This document shows positions 42,392-51,281 of a DNA stretch of 64,000 nt, in pieces. The DNA is taken from NCBI RefSeq assembly GCF_003324165.1, contig NW_025407832.1:661268-725267 (forward strand), in the 5' to 3' direction. Below the pieces are notes generated by a model that was not told the DNA's origin, did not search any database, and worked only from the letters and a program-made list of their open reading frames with translations. The stretch comes from Naegleria lovaniensis (Eukaryota > Heterolobosea > Eutetramitea > Acrasida > Naegleriidae). Position 1 is the first letter of the stretch, and every line of letters begins with the position of its first letter. The position numbers and the translations under genes are program-made.

Positions 42392-43714
42392 TTACAAAAT
42401 GTCTTGATTTAAAATATCATCCTCATCGTCGTCGGTGGTGGTTGTTGTATTTCTTCGTGCAGTAGCAACGAACGGCGACAATTTATCAACCACACTAAAT
42501 TGCCTGTCATGTGTATGGGCAATGGTTGACAAATGTGCTCCCAAAGCAAGAGTTGATGACCATTCATAGTATTCCTTGAGACCTTGAACAGGGCCTTCCC
42601 TCTTAATGAAGAATTTCTTTTGGTCTGCTTCCGATTTTGACTGCAATTCATTGTGTTCTTTTTGTAAAATACGTTCCTCTTCTTCTTCCTGTTTTTTTCT
42701 TTCGGTCCGCTCTTTAACACACGAGGTTAATCTGGAGATGTCTGTTGTATCATGGTTTTCATGGTTAATAAGAATGTTTCTGAGTCTATACATTAATCTG
42801 TTGATAGTTTTGAAATCTTTATCTTCCTGTTCAATGTTAAAAGTATTGTCATCTCTTGATTTTTCTTTTCGGACAACCCTAGCAGCAATGATCAATTTCT
42901 GATTTTTTAAATGATTTTGCCAATCCTTAATGACTTTGAGATCAGGTGCTTTCACGTAAATATTTAGCTCATTATATTTTTCTTCAATGCATTTCACTAC
43001 CTTCTCAAAATCCTCAATTGTTGAAAATTTGTATGGAAAATAGGTGTGAATTTTGTTTTTAGAGAATTCTACCACTGGAGGAGTGATTATTTCTCCAATG
43101 GTCAATTTGTTATCAGCATTTTCATTGAATTCTTCATCGTCTGAACTATGAATACTGGCTGGAGAGAGGTTGATCAAATCACTCTGGTGTTTCGTGGAGA
43201 AAGACGAGGCAGATTTTGGTGTTTTATCTTTACTGCTCGATGATTTCCCATGATGATGAGAACTGCTTGATGGAGTTGCTTTGGAGAGCGTGCTGCTTGC
43301 TGCATTGCTTGTGACGTTCTTGTGTGTGGTCGGTGTTTTCGGAGTACTTGTTGCGGATTTGGATCCACTTGGTGAAGAAGAAGGCTTAGTTTTCGTTACG
43401 GATGAAGATTTTGAATTGTTGTTGATGGTCGTCTGTGATTTTGAAGAAGGAGTAGTTCTTTTTTCTTTATAACCGCTAGATTGAAGAACTAACGAAGAAG
43501 AAGAAGAAGAAGGTGTTGATGAACTGTTGTGATGATTGATTTTTGTTTTCTTTGAATCACGTGCATACGGAGTAGTAATAACAACGGTGCTTGTTTCATT
43601 CTCGGAGTTATCATCCTTACTCAATTCTCCATTCGACAAGTCGTTGGATGAAACGGAAATGGTATCACCCTCCTCTTCTGCTTCTTCATCATGAATGATT
43701 TTGCGTTTACTCAT
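42392..43714 (-). CDS. Hypothetical charged, Ser-rich nuclear-type protein
   Basis: 440 residues from ATG 43714, preceded by CAACAAAAAA; upstream in-frame TTG/ATG codons are less likely. The first about 230 residues are disordered: acidic near the start, then Ser/Lys/Thr-rich with several basic clusters (MSKRK, SKKTK). From about 240 there is a more ordered region (FPYKFSTIEDFEKVVKCIEEKYNE, IKDWQNHLKNQKLI) and a charged helix (ERTERKKQEEEEERILQKE). The tail is Thr/Asp-rich. A nuclear role is likely from composition only; no family recognised. Confidence 0.6.
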   Translation of the reverse strand: MSKRKIIHDEEAEEEGDTISVSSNDLSNGELSKDDNSENETSTVVITTPYARDSKKTKINHHNSSSTPSSSSSSLVLQSSGYKEKRTTPSSKSQTTINNNSKSSSVTKTKPSSSPSGSKSATSTPKTPTTHKNVTSNAASSTLSKATPSSSSHHHGKSSSSKDKTPKSASSFSTKHQSDLINLSPASIHSSDDEEFNENADNKLTIGEIITPPVVEFSKNKIHTYFPYKFSTIEDFEKVVKCIEEKYNELNIYVKAPDLKVIKDWQNHLKNQKLIIAARVVRKEKSRDDNTFNIEQEDKDFKTINRLMYRLRNILINHENHDTTDISRLTSCVKERTERKKQEEEEERILQKEHNELQSKSEADQKKFFIKREGPVQGLKEYYEWSSTLALGAHLSTIAHTHDRQFSVVDKLSPFVATARRNTTTTTDDDEDDILNQDIL

Positions 43715-43891
43715 TTTTTTGTTGGGATTAAATAGAGGAATTTGTAACGATTTTGTTTGCACGAAACAGAGAAACATTTCATTAATCAAGAGGCAGTGTT
43801 GTTCATTTGGAATGGTCCAGTGTGCTGAATTGTTTTACATTTTAAAAAAGGAATGATTGAAATTCAAATAAAAATTTGATGTTAGAAAAAA

Positions 43892-45877
43892 ATGAACAAA
43901 AACACTTCTTCTTCGTCTGGCAGCACTCACAAAAGGCAAAATTCATCATCATCGGGTTCAAGATTCAGAAATAACTCATCCAAGCCATCATCGTCATCAC
44001 AAAAACAACATCAATCTGGTAAAAATAACAACACAGGAAGGAATAAGGACAACAACAAGAAGAAGAATGAGGCTGTAAAACGTTTACACTCTGAACGAGA
44101 AGATGCAAAAACAACCACGAATCCGTATGGAATGTCGGGAAGTGGTGGAATTGCTGAATATAAAAAAAGAAAAAACAAGGAAGATAGTAATGTAATGGCA
44201 AAGAGAGCACTGGATGAATTTCTCAAGTTGGGTAAAAAGAAGAGAAAGCAAAAAACTGACATTCTTGAAGAGGTACTCCATCATCTTCAAGGAAGTATCA
44301 GTAGTGTTTCATTGCGTTCGGATATGAGTCGTTTATTGCAAGCCATTCTCAAGTATGGTACCGACTCACAACGGAAATTGGTAGTGAATGAAATTAAGAA
44401 CGATCTTCGTGTCTTGTCAGCCAATATTTATGGACACCAATTGGTCAAGAAGGTAATGAAATATCACGCTCTCAAGATTAAGGACGACAAGGAAAGATTA
44501 GAATTCTACAAGGAAGTATTCTTTGGAAATATGAAGACCATGATTCAACAACGATTCTCGGGTGAAGTTCTTGACTATTGTTATACTCGATTATGGAATT
44601 ATACTGAAAAGAGATTTTTCGTACAGGAATTTTATGGATCAGAATTTTTGTGGACCACCGAAGAAAGTAAGATGAACGACTCACTGAAGGATTCAATTTC
44701 TTCAAATAAGGAAGGAGCAAAATCACTCATTGTTTCAGAGTTGAACGCCATTGTGCAAACAGCAATTCAAAAGAGATTAATCGATTTGACAATTGTCCAA
44801 AAACTCATAATTGACATTTTTGAATGTGGTGAAAATTCCCATGTCAAATTCACACTCTACGACTTGATTGAGTGTAACGCCATTCCTCTCATTCTTCACA
44901 CATTGTTAGGTTGTAAAATCTCTCTTCTCTGTATTTCGTATGCTAATGAAAAGGAAAGAAAGATGATTGTGAGAGCATTGTCACGATCCAAAGTCGATGT
45001 TGCATCGGCAGAGGAAGCCAATGCTGCAGGAGAGGGTGAAAACGCCACCGAAGACAAAACCAAGGAGGACGATCTCATCAACAATGATCCTCACAATTCA
45101 TTGGCCGTTTTAGCTGCTCAGGACAACTTTGGATCTGTGGTCATCTCATACTTGTTTAAATGCATTGATGATACTGTTTTACTGAACCAGAAAATTCTGA
45201 AACATTTCAGAAAAATTTTATCTGAGTTATTTGTTCATGCTCAAGCCAGTCGACCAATTCTTTACCTCCTGACTGGAAATTCCAAGTGCCTTTGTAACAG
45301 TGAAGGCATTAAATTATTTGATCATTTGGAGCTCAGAAAGGAGTTATTGAAGGATGGAGCTCTCAGTAAGAAGGGACAAGATAAGATTCGACATGAATTA
45401 TTACTTTCTTTTGGACCTTCTCTTGCAACAGCCATTTGTGAAAACATGAATGAATTATTGACCAACCAGCATGGACATGGCATCTTGAAGGAGGCTGCCA
45501 CTCTCTATCCACAGAATAAGGACTTTGAAAATGTTGCCAAAAAATTGAAAGATCTCATGCAAAATCAAAAGGAAGGCAGCATTGATTTCTCACATGCACT
45601 CACCAAGACTACTCTCTCGTATGCAATCATGGAGAGCAAGGAGGGAGGATTTTGTGACATGGCCTTTGAAGTTGTGAAGGGTAAATGCAAGCAATACATT
45701 TTCGAAAAGAAAGCACCTTATATTGTGTCTGCCTTACTGAAAACACGCCATGGACGATCCGTGTACGATGAAATTGTAAACTTGAAGACAAAAATCGAAG
45801 AAGAAAAAACAGACAAGAATTTCATGTTTTTAGCCAAGGTTTTAGCCACAAAGAAGGAAGAATATGAAGGCAAATAA
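43892..45877 (+). CDS. PUM3: PUM3/Puf6-like Pumilio-repeat ribosome biogenesis factor
   Basis: 661 residues with an ATG at 43892 after TTAGAAAAAA. A basic, Ser/Asn/Lys-rich N-terminus (nucleolar type) is followed by helical Pumilio-like repeats from about 135: 'LLQAILKYGTDSQRKLVVNEI', 'YGHQLVKKVMKYHAL', 'LAAQDNFGSVVISYLF', 'NQHGHGILKEAATLYP', ending 'SALLKTRHGRSVYDEIV'. The layout fits the PUM3/Puf6/APUM24 group (with CPL region), which bind pre-rRNA and nucleic acids without strict sequence choice and act in large-subunit assembly. Single exon, usual length about 630-660. Confidence 0.85.
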   Translation: MNKNTSSSSGSTHKRQNSSSSGSRFRNNSSKPSSSSQKQHQSGKNNNTGRNKDNNKKKNEAVKRLHSEREDAKTTTNPYGMSGSGGIAEYKKRKNKEDSNVMAKRALDEFLKLGKKKRKQKTDILEEVLHHLQGSISSVSLRSDMSRLLQAILKYGTDSQRKLVVNEIKNDLRVLSANIYGHQLVKKVMKYHALKIKDDKERLEFYKEVFFGNMKTMIQQRFSGEVLDYCYTRLWNYTEKRFFVQEFYGSEFLWTTEESKMNDSLKDSISSNKEGAKSLIVSELNAIVQTAIQKRLIDLTIVQKLIIDIFECGENSHVKFTLYDLIECNAIPLILHTLLGCKISLLCISYANEKERKMIVRALSRSKVDVASAEEANAAGEGENATEDKTKEDDLINNDPHNSLAVLAAQDNFGSVVISYLFKCIDDTVLLNQKILKHFRKILSELFVHAQASRPILYLLTGNSKCLCNSEGIKLFDHLELRKELLKDGALSKKGQDKIRHELLLSFGPSLATAICENMNELLTNQHGHGILKEAATLYPQNKDFENVAKKLKDLMQNQKEGSIDFSHALTKTTLSYAIMESKEGGFCDMAFEVVKGKCKQYIFEKKAPYIVSALLKTRHGRSVYDEIVNLKTKIEEEKTDKNFMFLAKVLATKKEEYEGK

Positions 45878-46240
45878 ATGGTAGTATTCTCAAGAATTGC
45901 CACCATTTGTTGTTAAGATCGTGCCACAATTCGATTTGACTTTGGTTTTGTTTCATAGGCATCACCAATCATTATTTTTTCAAACCAGGTTGATTGACAA
46001 TCAAGCACTTGACCAATCACTTGCTGCAAGTTGTCAACTCCATCACACTTCAAACATTGTCTTTATTTGGGCCTGTTGAATTGGTGTCGTCATCACTGGT
46101 TAGTGAAGACTCAAAACCTCGAGTCAAAACCTCACAGGTTGTATTCACTCTGTCAATCATTCTTCACACGGCTTAAGATCAAAAAAAAACTCATCACATC
46201 TCTCTCATCTCACAGTTCTACTGCTCTGATCAACAACAAA
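45878..46240. other. Intergenic and probable 5' leader
   Basis: 363 bases between PUM3 and the repeat protein. A frame continuous with the repeat protein opens at 46031 without an A-rich context; I treat 46240 backwards as promoter and leader. Nothing else seen. Confidence 0.4.
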
Positions 46241-46702
46241 ATGTCTGAACACCAACACGTTCCACAAGCTGTCCTTGATGAAGTCTTGAAGAAGGAAAAG
46301 GAATTTGAACAAACTCAAGAAGCCAAGAAGGAAACCAAAGAAAAGATGCAAGGTACTGTATTCGACGAATTGAAAGAGAAAGAAAAGGAGTTTGAAAAGA
46401 CCCAAGAAGCCAAGAAGGAAACCAAGGAAAAGATGCAAGGTACTGTATTCGATGAATTGAAGGAAAAGGAGAAGGAATTTGAAAAGACTCAAGAAGCCAA
46501 GAAGGAACAAAAGGAAAAGATGCAAGGCTCCGTATTTGACGAATTGAAAGAGAAGGAGAAGGAATTTGAAAAGCTCCAAGAAGCCAAGAAGGAAACTGGT
46601 GAAAAGAAGAAGAGTTTGCAAAACGAATTGTTGCATTCCAATGTTCAACTCAAGCACGTTGAAACCAAGGAGACTCATGAGCCTCCAGTGAAGGAACAAT
46701 AA
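46241..46702 (+). CDS. Charged 29-residue tandem-repeat protein
   Basis: 153 residues from ATG 46241 (CAACAACAAA before it). The frame is open further upstream, but this context is far better. The body consists of four near-identical 29-residue units starting at about residues 13, 42, 71 and 100 (each DELKEKEKEFEKTQEAKKE... to QGTVF), followed by a polar tail. The units are about two-thirds Lys/Glu/Gln and should form long amphipathic helices or stay extended. This resembles LEA-like or other hydrophilic stress proteins in composition; no family is claimed. At DNA level the period is 87 bases and the copies are almost identical, so they are recent or being homogenised. Confidence 0.75.
   Translation: MSEHQHVPQAVLDEVLKKEKEFEQTQEAKKETKEKMQGTVFDELKEKEKEFEKTQEAKKETKEKMQGTVFDELKEKEKEFEKTQEAKKEQKEKMQGSVFDELKEKEKEFEKLQEAKKETGEKKKSLQNELLHSNVQLKHVETKETHEPPVKEQ
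46277..46624 (+). repeat. Four in-frame 87-base tandem repeats
   Basis: Units start at 46277, 46364, 46451 and 46538. Units 2 and 3 are closest; unit 4 loses the period after EKKKS. They code for the 29-residue units of the repeat protein. Confidence 0.9.
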
Positions 46703-47666
46703 GCCATTATTGAATGTACAGTATCAAAAAATGTGATGATCGGAATCATCAATGATCAACGTTTTGATTATTTGATCATGATCAAATAATATTTATTTAT
46801 CATTAAATTGATGATGATCGGAATCAACATTAACATTTTAGTTTTACACGCACTCTCATTTGTGAGCTCTACCACAGCATCAAGGGAACTCCATCGCTCC
46901 AGAGCCGTCTCGATCTCACGTTTATTCTCTGTGATCTTGGTGATGATTTCACAGACGTGCTTGAGGATCCATCTCTTTCTCTCTTTGTGATTGACAAGAG
47001 AGAAAGACAGGGTGATGAATTCCACAAATAGAAACAGACAGAAAGCCGCGAATGAATGGCTCCAATATTGAAAGAAAAGGATTTTGCAAGTTAGATCTAT
47101 ACGCACATTATTAGCGGACAACTCTTTCTAAAACACAAGGAGAGCGAGTTCAGAGTTTCTGCTCTCAAACCCTGAGATGATCCCAAAAGCACGCTTTTTC
47201 ATGCCATTGCCTTTTCTTCCATCTTTACATTTTTAGAACACTGCATTCTAAAAACAAACCTAGGTGCCGTTCATGACAGTTCTTTGGATCCCAAAAAGTT
47301 TCAACTTCAACACTTTGCAAAGACTATAATGATACTGCTACCTGTCATGTGTGGATCTACAAATGATTTGAATTTCGCGACAAGTGACTTTTTCACGAAT
47401 AAGAGTTATGTATTAGTCAGAACTGATGTCCATACCAACATCATCAACACCATTTTAAAAAACAATCACAACGACTATTGGTTGCTTCTATCCTCATCCA
47501 CTCTACTTGTAACTACCAACTGATCTCTATTACTGAACTCTCTCTAAACCACTGGTCTTCAACATCATTCACTTTTTCGATTATTCTTACTGAACTACCA
47601 AATTCAGAACGACACATCAGACCTTAAGCTCTAGAGTCACTCATTTGATCTTCCTGTATTTTGAAA
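46703..47666. other. Gene-poor gap with one orphan coding-like stretch
   Basis: 964 bases. The minus strand at about 46830-47121 is coding-like (see separate entry). The + strand frame at 47284-47523 starts only at TTG and looks non-coding. The last 100 bases are AT- and CT-rich, probably the promoter of the gene at 47667. Confidence 0.4.
46768..47121 (-). pseudogene. Orphan exon or gene remnant with one membrane segment
   Basis: An open frame of 117 codons begins right after an in-frame TAG that forms a TTTTAG acceptor-like end, with no ATG near its start. It encodes a hydrophobic segment (FAAFCLFLFVEFITLSFSL) then a charged helix (ERKRWILKHVCEIITKITENKREIETALERW). Codon use is GC-richer than surrounding non-coding DNA. 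I tried upstream donors at GTTTGA and found no phase match. It may be a lone exon whose partner I missed, or a degraded gene. Confidence 0.3.
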
Positions 47667-49862
47667 ATGAGAAAGAGTACTTCTTCTTCAACTTCTAAAA
47701 AAACAACTTCCTCGCCAAGAAACTCCCCAACGAACTCATCGACCTCAAATTCCTCTTCGTCGGCCATTTCTGTGGTTTGTTTGCCAGTAACCATTCTCCT
47801 CAATCCGAAAATTCATATTCTTGCTGGAAACTCCTCCATTGCCAATACGTTGTATTTTCATCCGTCGAGTGCTGGTTCAAGCACTGGAAAACATACTTCC
47901 TTTAATAATCACGGCTCCCCTCAATCCACCAGTGGTTCGAATCATCTTGGGAATAACAACAACAATAACCACTATTTAAATGTGACTTCTCCTGGCTCAC
48001 ATTATTCCATGACTGCCCAAGATCGAGAGTACTTTTGTAATGCCTTTTATCAATGGAACTTGACGAATGCGAATGGATATTGCGAGTGCTTGAGTGAGTG
48101 TTCGGAAACCATGACTCTCAATGGATCTAGCACTGCCTTAATGTATGATTCATCGTTGGGAGGAATGTTTCCATCGGAGAGAAGTTCAACTGCAAGTGCT
48201 ACTGGAGCCAATGATGTTTGGACTGGCTCTTCATCATCCTTCTCAACGTCGACTTTATCCATGAATACAACAAGTACCACCACGACAGATAAGACTTCTT
48301 ATTGCTCCACTCCAACGACAGGTTATGGAAAGAGTAGCGATGATCTTAAATCGACCTCTCAAATAAGCGAAGAAATGGAACTTCAATGGATTGATTATAT
48401 GAAAACTCGTTTCCTGACCTTTGCTGAAGACACTGCAAAATTGGGAAGTGAAATGGAAATCAAAATGATGTTTGTCGAGTTGTTCTACGATCCAGTTCTT
48501 GAAAAAGTACCTCCCAGAGTTTTTAAGTCGGTAGAAGATGTCTACACTCGCCTCGATGTCTTTTGTCGAGCATTGGTCCATTTGAAATTGCCTTTTGAAA
48601 TTGTAGAGTTTGAAAAGTTACGAAATGAAGCGTTACAAAAACATGGCAATTCCTATCAATGGTTCTATTTGAAATATTTACCATCCTTATTGAAAAAGCA
48701 ACGACTTTTCAAGCATGAATATTTAAAAGACTTTTTAGAGGAACAAATGATTAAGTGTGAACAACCTAGATCAATCTTGTTGAATAGCGATGACATTGCA
48801 GCCTCTAATGTGAGCTCTCCCAGAACATTGCAAGCCTCTTCTCAACTTGGATGTCAACAAGTGGGTTTGTTAGATGAAATCAAACTATTATGCAACATGT
48901 TCTTGATTGAACTCGGGGACTGGTTTTCTCTCTTTGAATACAAACAACGCAAGAAGATGAAGAAATGGTTTGAAAGAGGTATTAAGAATCATTGCATTCC
49001 AAAATATGTGTTGGAAATTTATAAACGAAAGAAGGATAAGAATGAGAGGGCATTCCGAGAATACAAATTTAAGGATGAAGATTTGAATATTAAGCATGTA
49101 ATTGACTCTGATTGGACGTTTACGAACTGGATGTGTCATGAGCATACCAACGATTGGTATGTGACGTATTCGAATATGCCAAATGTCATTCAGTGGAATT
49201 CTGATGAAGACCATTCGGTAGGAAATTTACAATTGAGAAATTCGAAAATTATTGGCTACATTGATCATCCATTAGGACAAGTTGTTAAATCCACCCACTA
49301 TGATACCCATCTCGAATATTGTTTCAAAAATGTAGAATGGCATTACTACACTCCAATCAATGCATCAAGCAGTACTCAAAAATATCCAGGTGCCTTAATG
49401 ACAGCGAAATTCGACTTTGATCCCATGTTTTCTTTGAGAGGTGTACAGTTTGTGTTTTCAAGCAAATCTCAATTTTTAGGGGACAGAATGGTTGAAAATG
49501 CCTTTCTGTTCAAGTCGAGCGATTTTGTGAAAACGGAAGAAATCAAAGACTTGATCAAGTGTCCATTTGTGGGTAGTAGAATTTCAACCATGGTCGATAA
49601 GAACCGAACTCGATACGTAGAAGCTCGAACCTCTAATTTAGGTGGTTTTTTAAACAAGAAGATTATCTTTACAAATCCACTTTCAGCCAAGAAGTTGTGT
49701 CTTGATAATTATAATGGAATTTTGAAAGCCATTCATGAAGCGAAAGAGAGAGGTTATGCCATGCCTTCGTTTGGGAATAATTTTTTAGCCAAAATTTTGT
49801 ATGACTATTGCAAGTATTATTGTGGAGTGGATTTACAAGTAGATCAGCACGTGCTGAATTGA
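47667..49862 (+). CDS. Hypothetical protein with possible RGS-like and START-like regions
   Basis: 731 residues from ATG 47667 (TTGAAA before it). The first about 240 residues are Ser/Thr/Asn-rich and disordered apart from a short Cys-containing stretch. A helical region follows at about 240-380 (LQWIDYMKTRFLTFAED...). The C-terminal about 270 residues form an alpha/beta domain: 'DWTFTNWMCHEHTNDWYVTYSNMP', a strand-rich middle, 'LIKCPFVGSRISTMVDK', and a long final helix (NYNGILKAIHEAKERGY). The outline recalls START/Bet v1-like lipid-binding domains, but I cannot confirm it by eye. Gene reality is secure (long, single exon); function is unknown. Confidence 0.6.
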   Translation: MRKSTSSSTSKKTTSSPRNSPTNSSTSNSSSSAISVVCLPVTILLNPKIHILAGNSSIANTLYFHPSSAGSSTGKHTSFNNHGSPQSTSGSNHLGNNNNNNHYLNVTSPGSHYSMTAQDREYFCNAFYQWNLTNANGYCECLSECSETMTLNGSSTALMYDSSLGGMFPSERSSTASATGANDVWTGSSSSFSTSTLSMNTTSTTTTDKTSYCSTPTTGYGKSSDDLKSTSQISEEMELQWIDYMKTRFLTFAEDTAKLGSEMEIKMMFVELFYDPVLEKVPPRVFKSVEDVYTRLDVFCRALVHLKLPFEIVEFEKLRNEALQKHGNSYQWFYLKYLPSLLKKQRLFKHEYLKDFLEEQMIKCEQPRSILLNSDDIAASNVSSPRTLQASSQLGCQQVGLLDEIKLLCNMFLIELGDWFSLFEYKQRKKMKKWFERGIKNHCIPKYVLEIYKRKKDKNERAFREYKFKDEDLNIKHVIDSDWTFTNWMCHEHTNDWYVTYSNMPNVIQWNSDEDHSVGNLQLRNSKIIGYIDHPLGQVVKSTHYDTHLEYCFKNVEWHYYTPINASSSTQKYPGALMTAKFDFDPMFSLRGVQFVFSSKSQFLGDRMVENAFLFKSSDFVKTEEIKDLIKCPFVGSRISTMVDKNRTRYVEARTSNLGGFLNKKIIFTNPLSAKKLCLDNYNGILKAIHEAKERGYAMPSFGNNFLAKILYDYCKYYCGVDLQVDQHVLN

Positions 49863-50050
49863 ACAACAACGTCATGACAGTTTGGTGATTCTTTCCAACA
49901 TTTCTTTGGCCAGTTTTGATGTTGTTTTGTTTTTCTAAGAGTTTAGAATGTTTGTAAAGCATCATGATAAAATTCATTGTGTAATATATCCTCTCAAATT
50001 CATGATTTTTAGAAAAACGTTGGGGTGAAATACTAAATAATTTAATGTTG

Positions 50051-51072
50051 TTATTGACCCGAGTAAAGAACTTCCGAAAAACACTGTTCAAAGTTGCTTG
50101 ATCCTGGTGTTAATACAGTGTCACAACTCTTTAATTTGTACAACGCAATTGGTTCTGCCACAGTCGATTCACACCCGTTACTCAAGATGAGTGAGCATGC
50201 CCCTGGTTCGATGTTTGGTATTTGCAGGTATACGTAATCACCTTGGCTATGCACTGACTCCTTCTTAATATTGATGCCAGTAACAAACTCTGCTTTGTCA
50301 AATAAAACTCCTGAATTATTTCTAAAGATCAAAATATCTCCTTCAGTGATGTAGATTCCGCTTGCAGGAGGTGATGGTAGCCAAAAGAGATGTCCTTCAT
50401 CTGTCGAACTTCTCCAAATGTTAACAAGACCAAGTACAACTCGTTGGAATGGATTGGACAATACTTTTTCGTATAGAGTCATGTTATTCTGAGGGTTTCT
50501 TCTCTGCTTTTGTGTAATTGTATTAGGTTAGTCAAGATGAAAAAATGTTGAATGGTTGGACAACATACCATGCCAATTCTTGTTTCTCTTAATTTGAACA
50601 CGATGATTCCCAAGTTTGACTCGTTCAAATCCCTTGCAGAGACAATGTTGTAACGACAAGTGAACAGACAAACAACTTTCTCAACAGAAGAGACGTCCAT
50701 TTCCAATCGGATCACGTAAAAATTGAGATGCGCATTGTCAGATTTTGGTTGAGAGCATTGTATTTCTTGAGAGTTGTGTGTGATAACCATTTCTTCAATT
50801 TTGGGAAACACTAATTCAGAATTGTCTTCTTCCCATCCAAGGTCTTGATAATGTTGCAAATTGAGAGTTTTCAAATATTTCAACGGGTCAGAGTTTGTGT
50901 CACTGATTCGGTTGATGATTTTGTCCGTCTTTGTTTTAACTTCTTGACTTGGGATCCGTTTGCTTGTAGGTTGAATATTAATGGACTTTTGTGATCTCAT
51001 TGTAAGTCCACTTGTAAACGTAATGTTTGCTGTGGGGAGGTTTAAATGGACTTGCAGTTTCTGGTGACTCAT
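50051..51072 (-). CDS. Hypothetical protein, divergent partner of the GTPase-SAM gene (two exons)
   Basis: I join 51072..50569 and 50503..50051 (intron 50568..50504, 65 bases, GTATGT donor, AAAGCAG acceptor, phase 0) to give 318 residues; without splicing the first frame ends soon after the donor. Mostly beta-type sequence in the second half (SGIYITEGDILIFRNNSG, YVYLQIPNIEPGACSLILSNG), suggesting a beta-sandwich. No signal peptide or membrane segment. No family recognised. It starts 209 bases from the GTPase gene on the opposite strand, so the two may share a promoter. Confidence 0.6.
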
Positions 51073-51221
51073 TTTTCTTGTGTGTGGGAATACGAAAAGA
51101 CTTGGTAAACTCTGACGCAGCGTGCAAATAAAATGATTGGAAAGACCATTTTAGACTTTCATTGTTGATTGACGTGCAGCAGCATGCAGCATCACGATGC
51201 AGCAAGACGCACCCAAACATC

Positions 51222-51228
51222 TATAAAT
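51222..51228 (+). promoter_or_regulatory. TATA-like box of the GTPase-SAM gene
   Basis: TATAAAT lies 54-60 bases before ATG 51282 in the divergent intergenic region, which also has repeated GCAGCAT/GATGCAGCA words at about 51178-51203. TATA function is inferred from position. Confidence 0.35.
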
Positions 51229-51281
51229 CTGCAACGCCATCACGCTTGTTGTCTCTCAAAACAACAAAAAAAATTCACAAC

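Noticed and set aside
46205-46699. 164-codon minus-strand frame rich in Leu/Phe
   Set aside because: Exact antisense of the Lys/Glu repeat gene; hydrophobic only because of that.
47284-47523. 79-codon + frame
   Set aside because: TTG start, composition not convincing, no splice partner.
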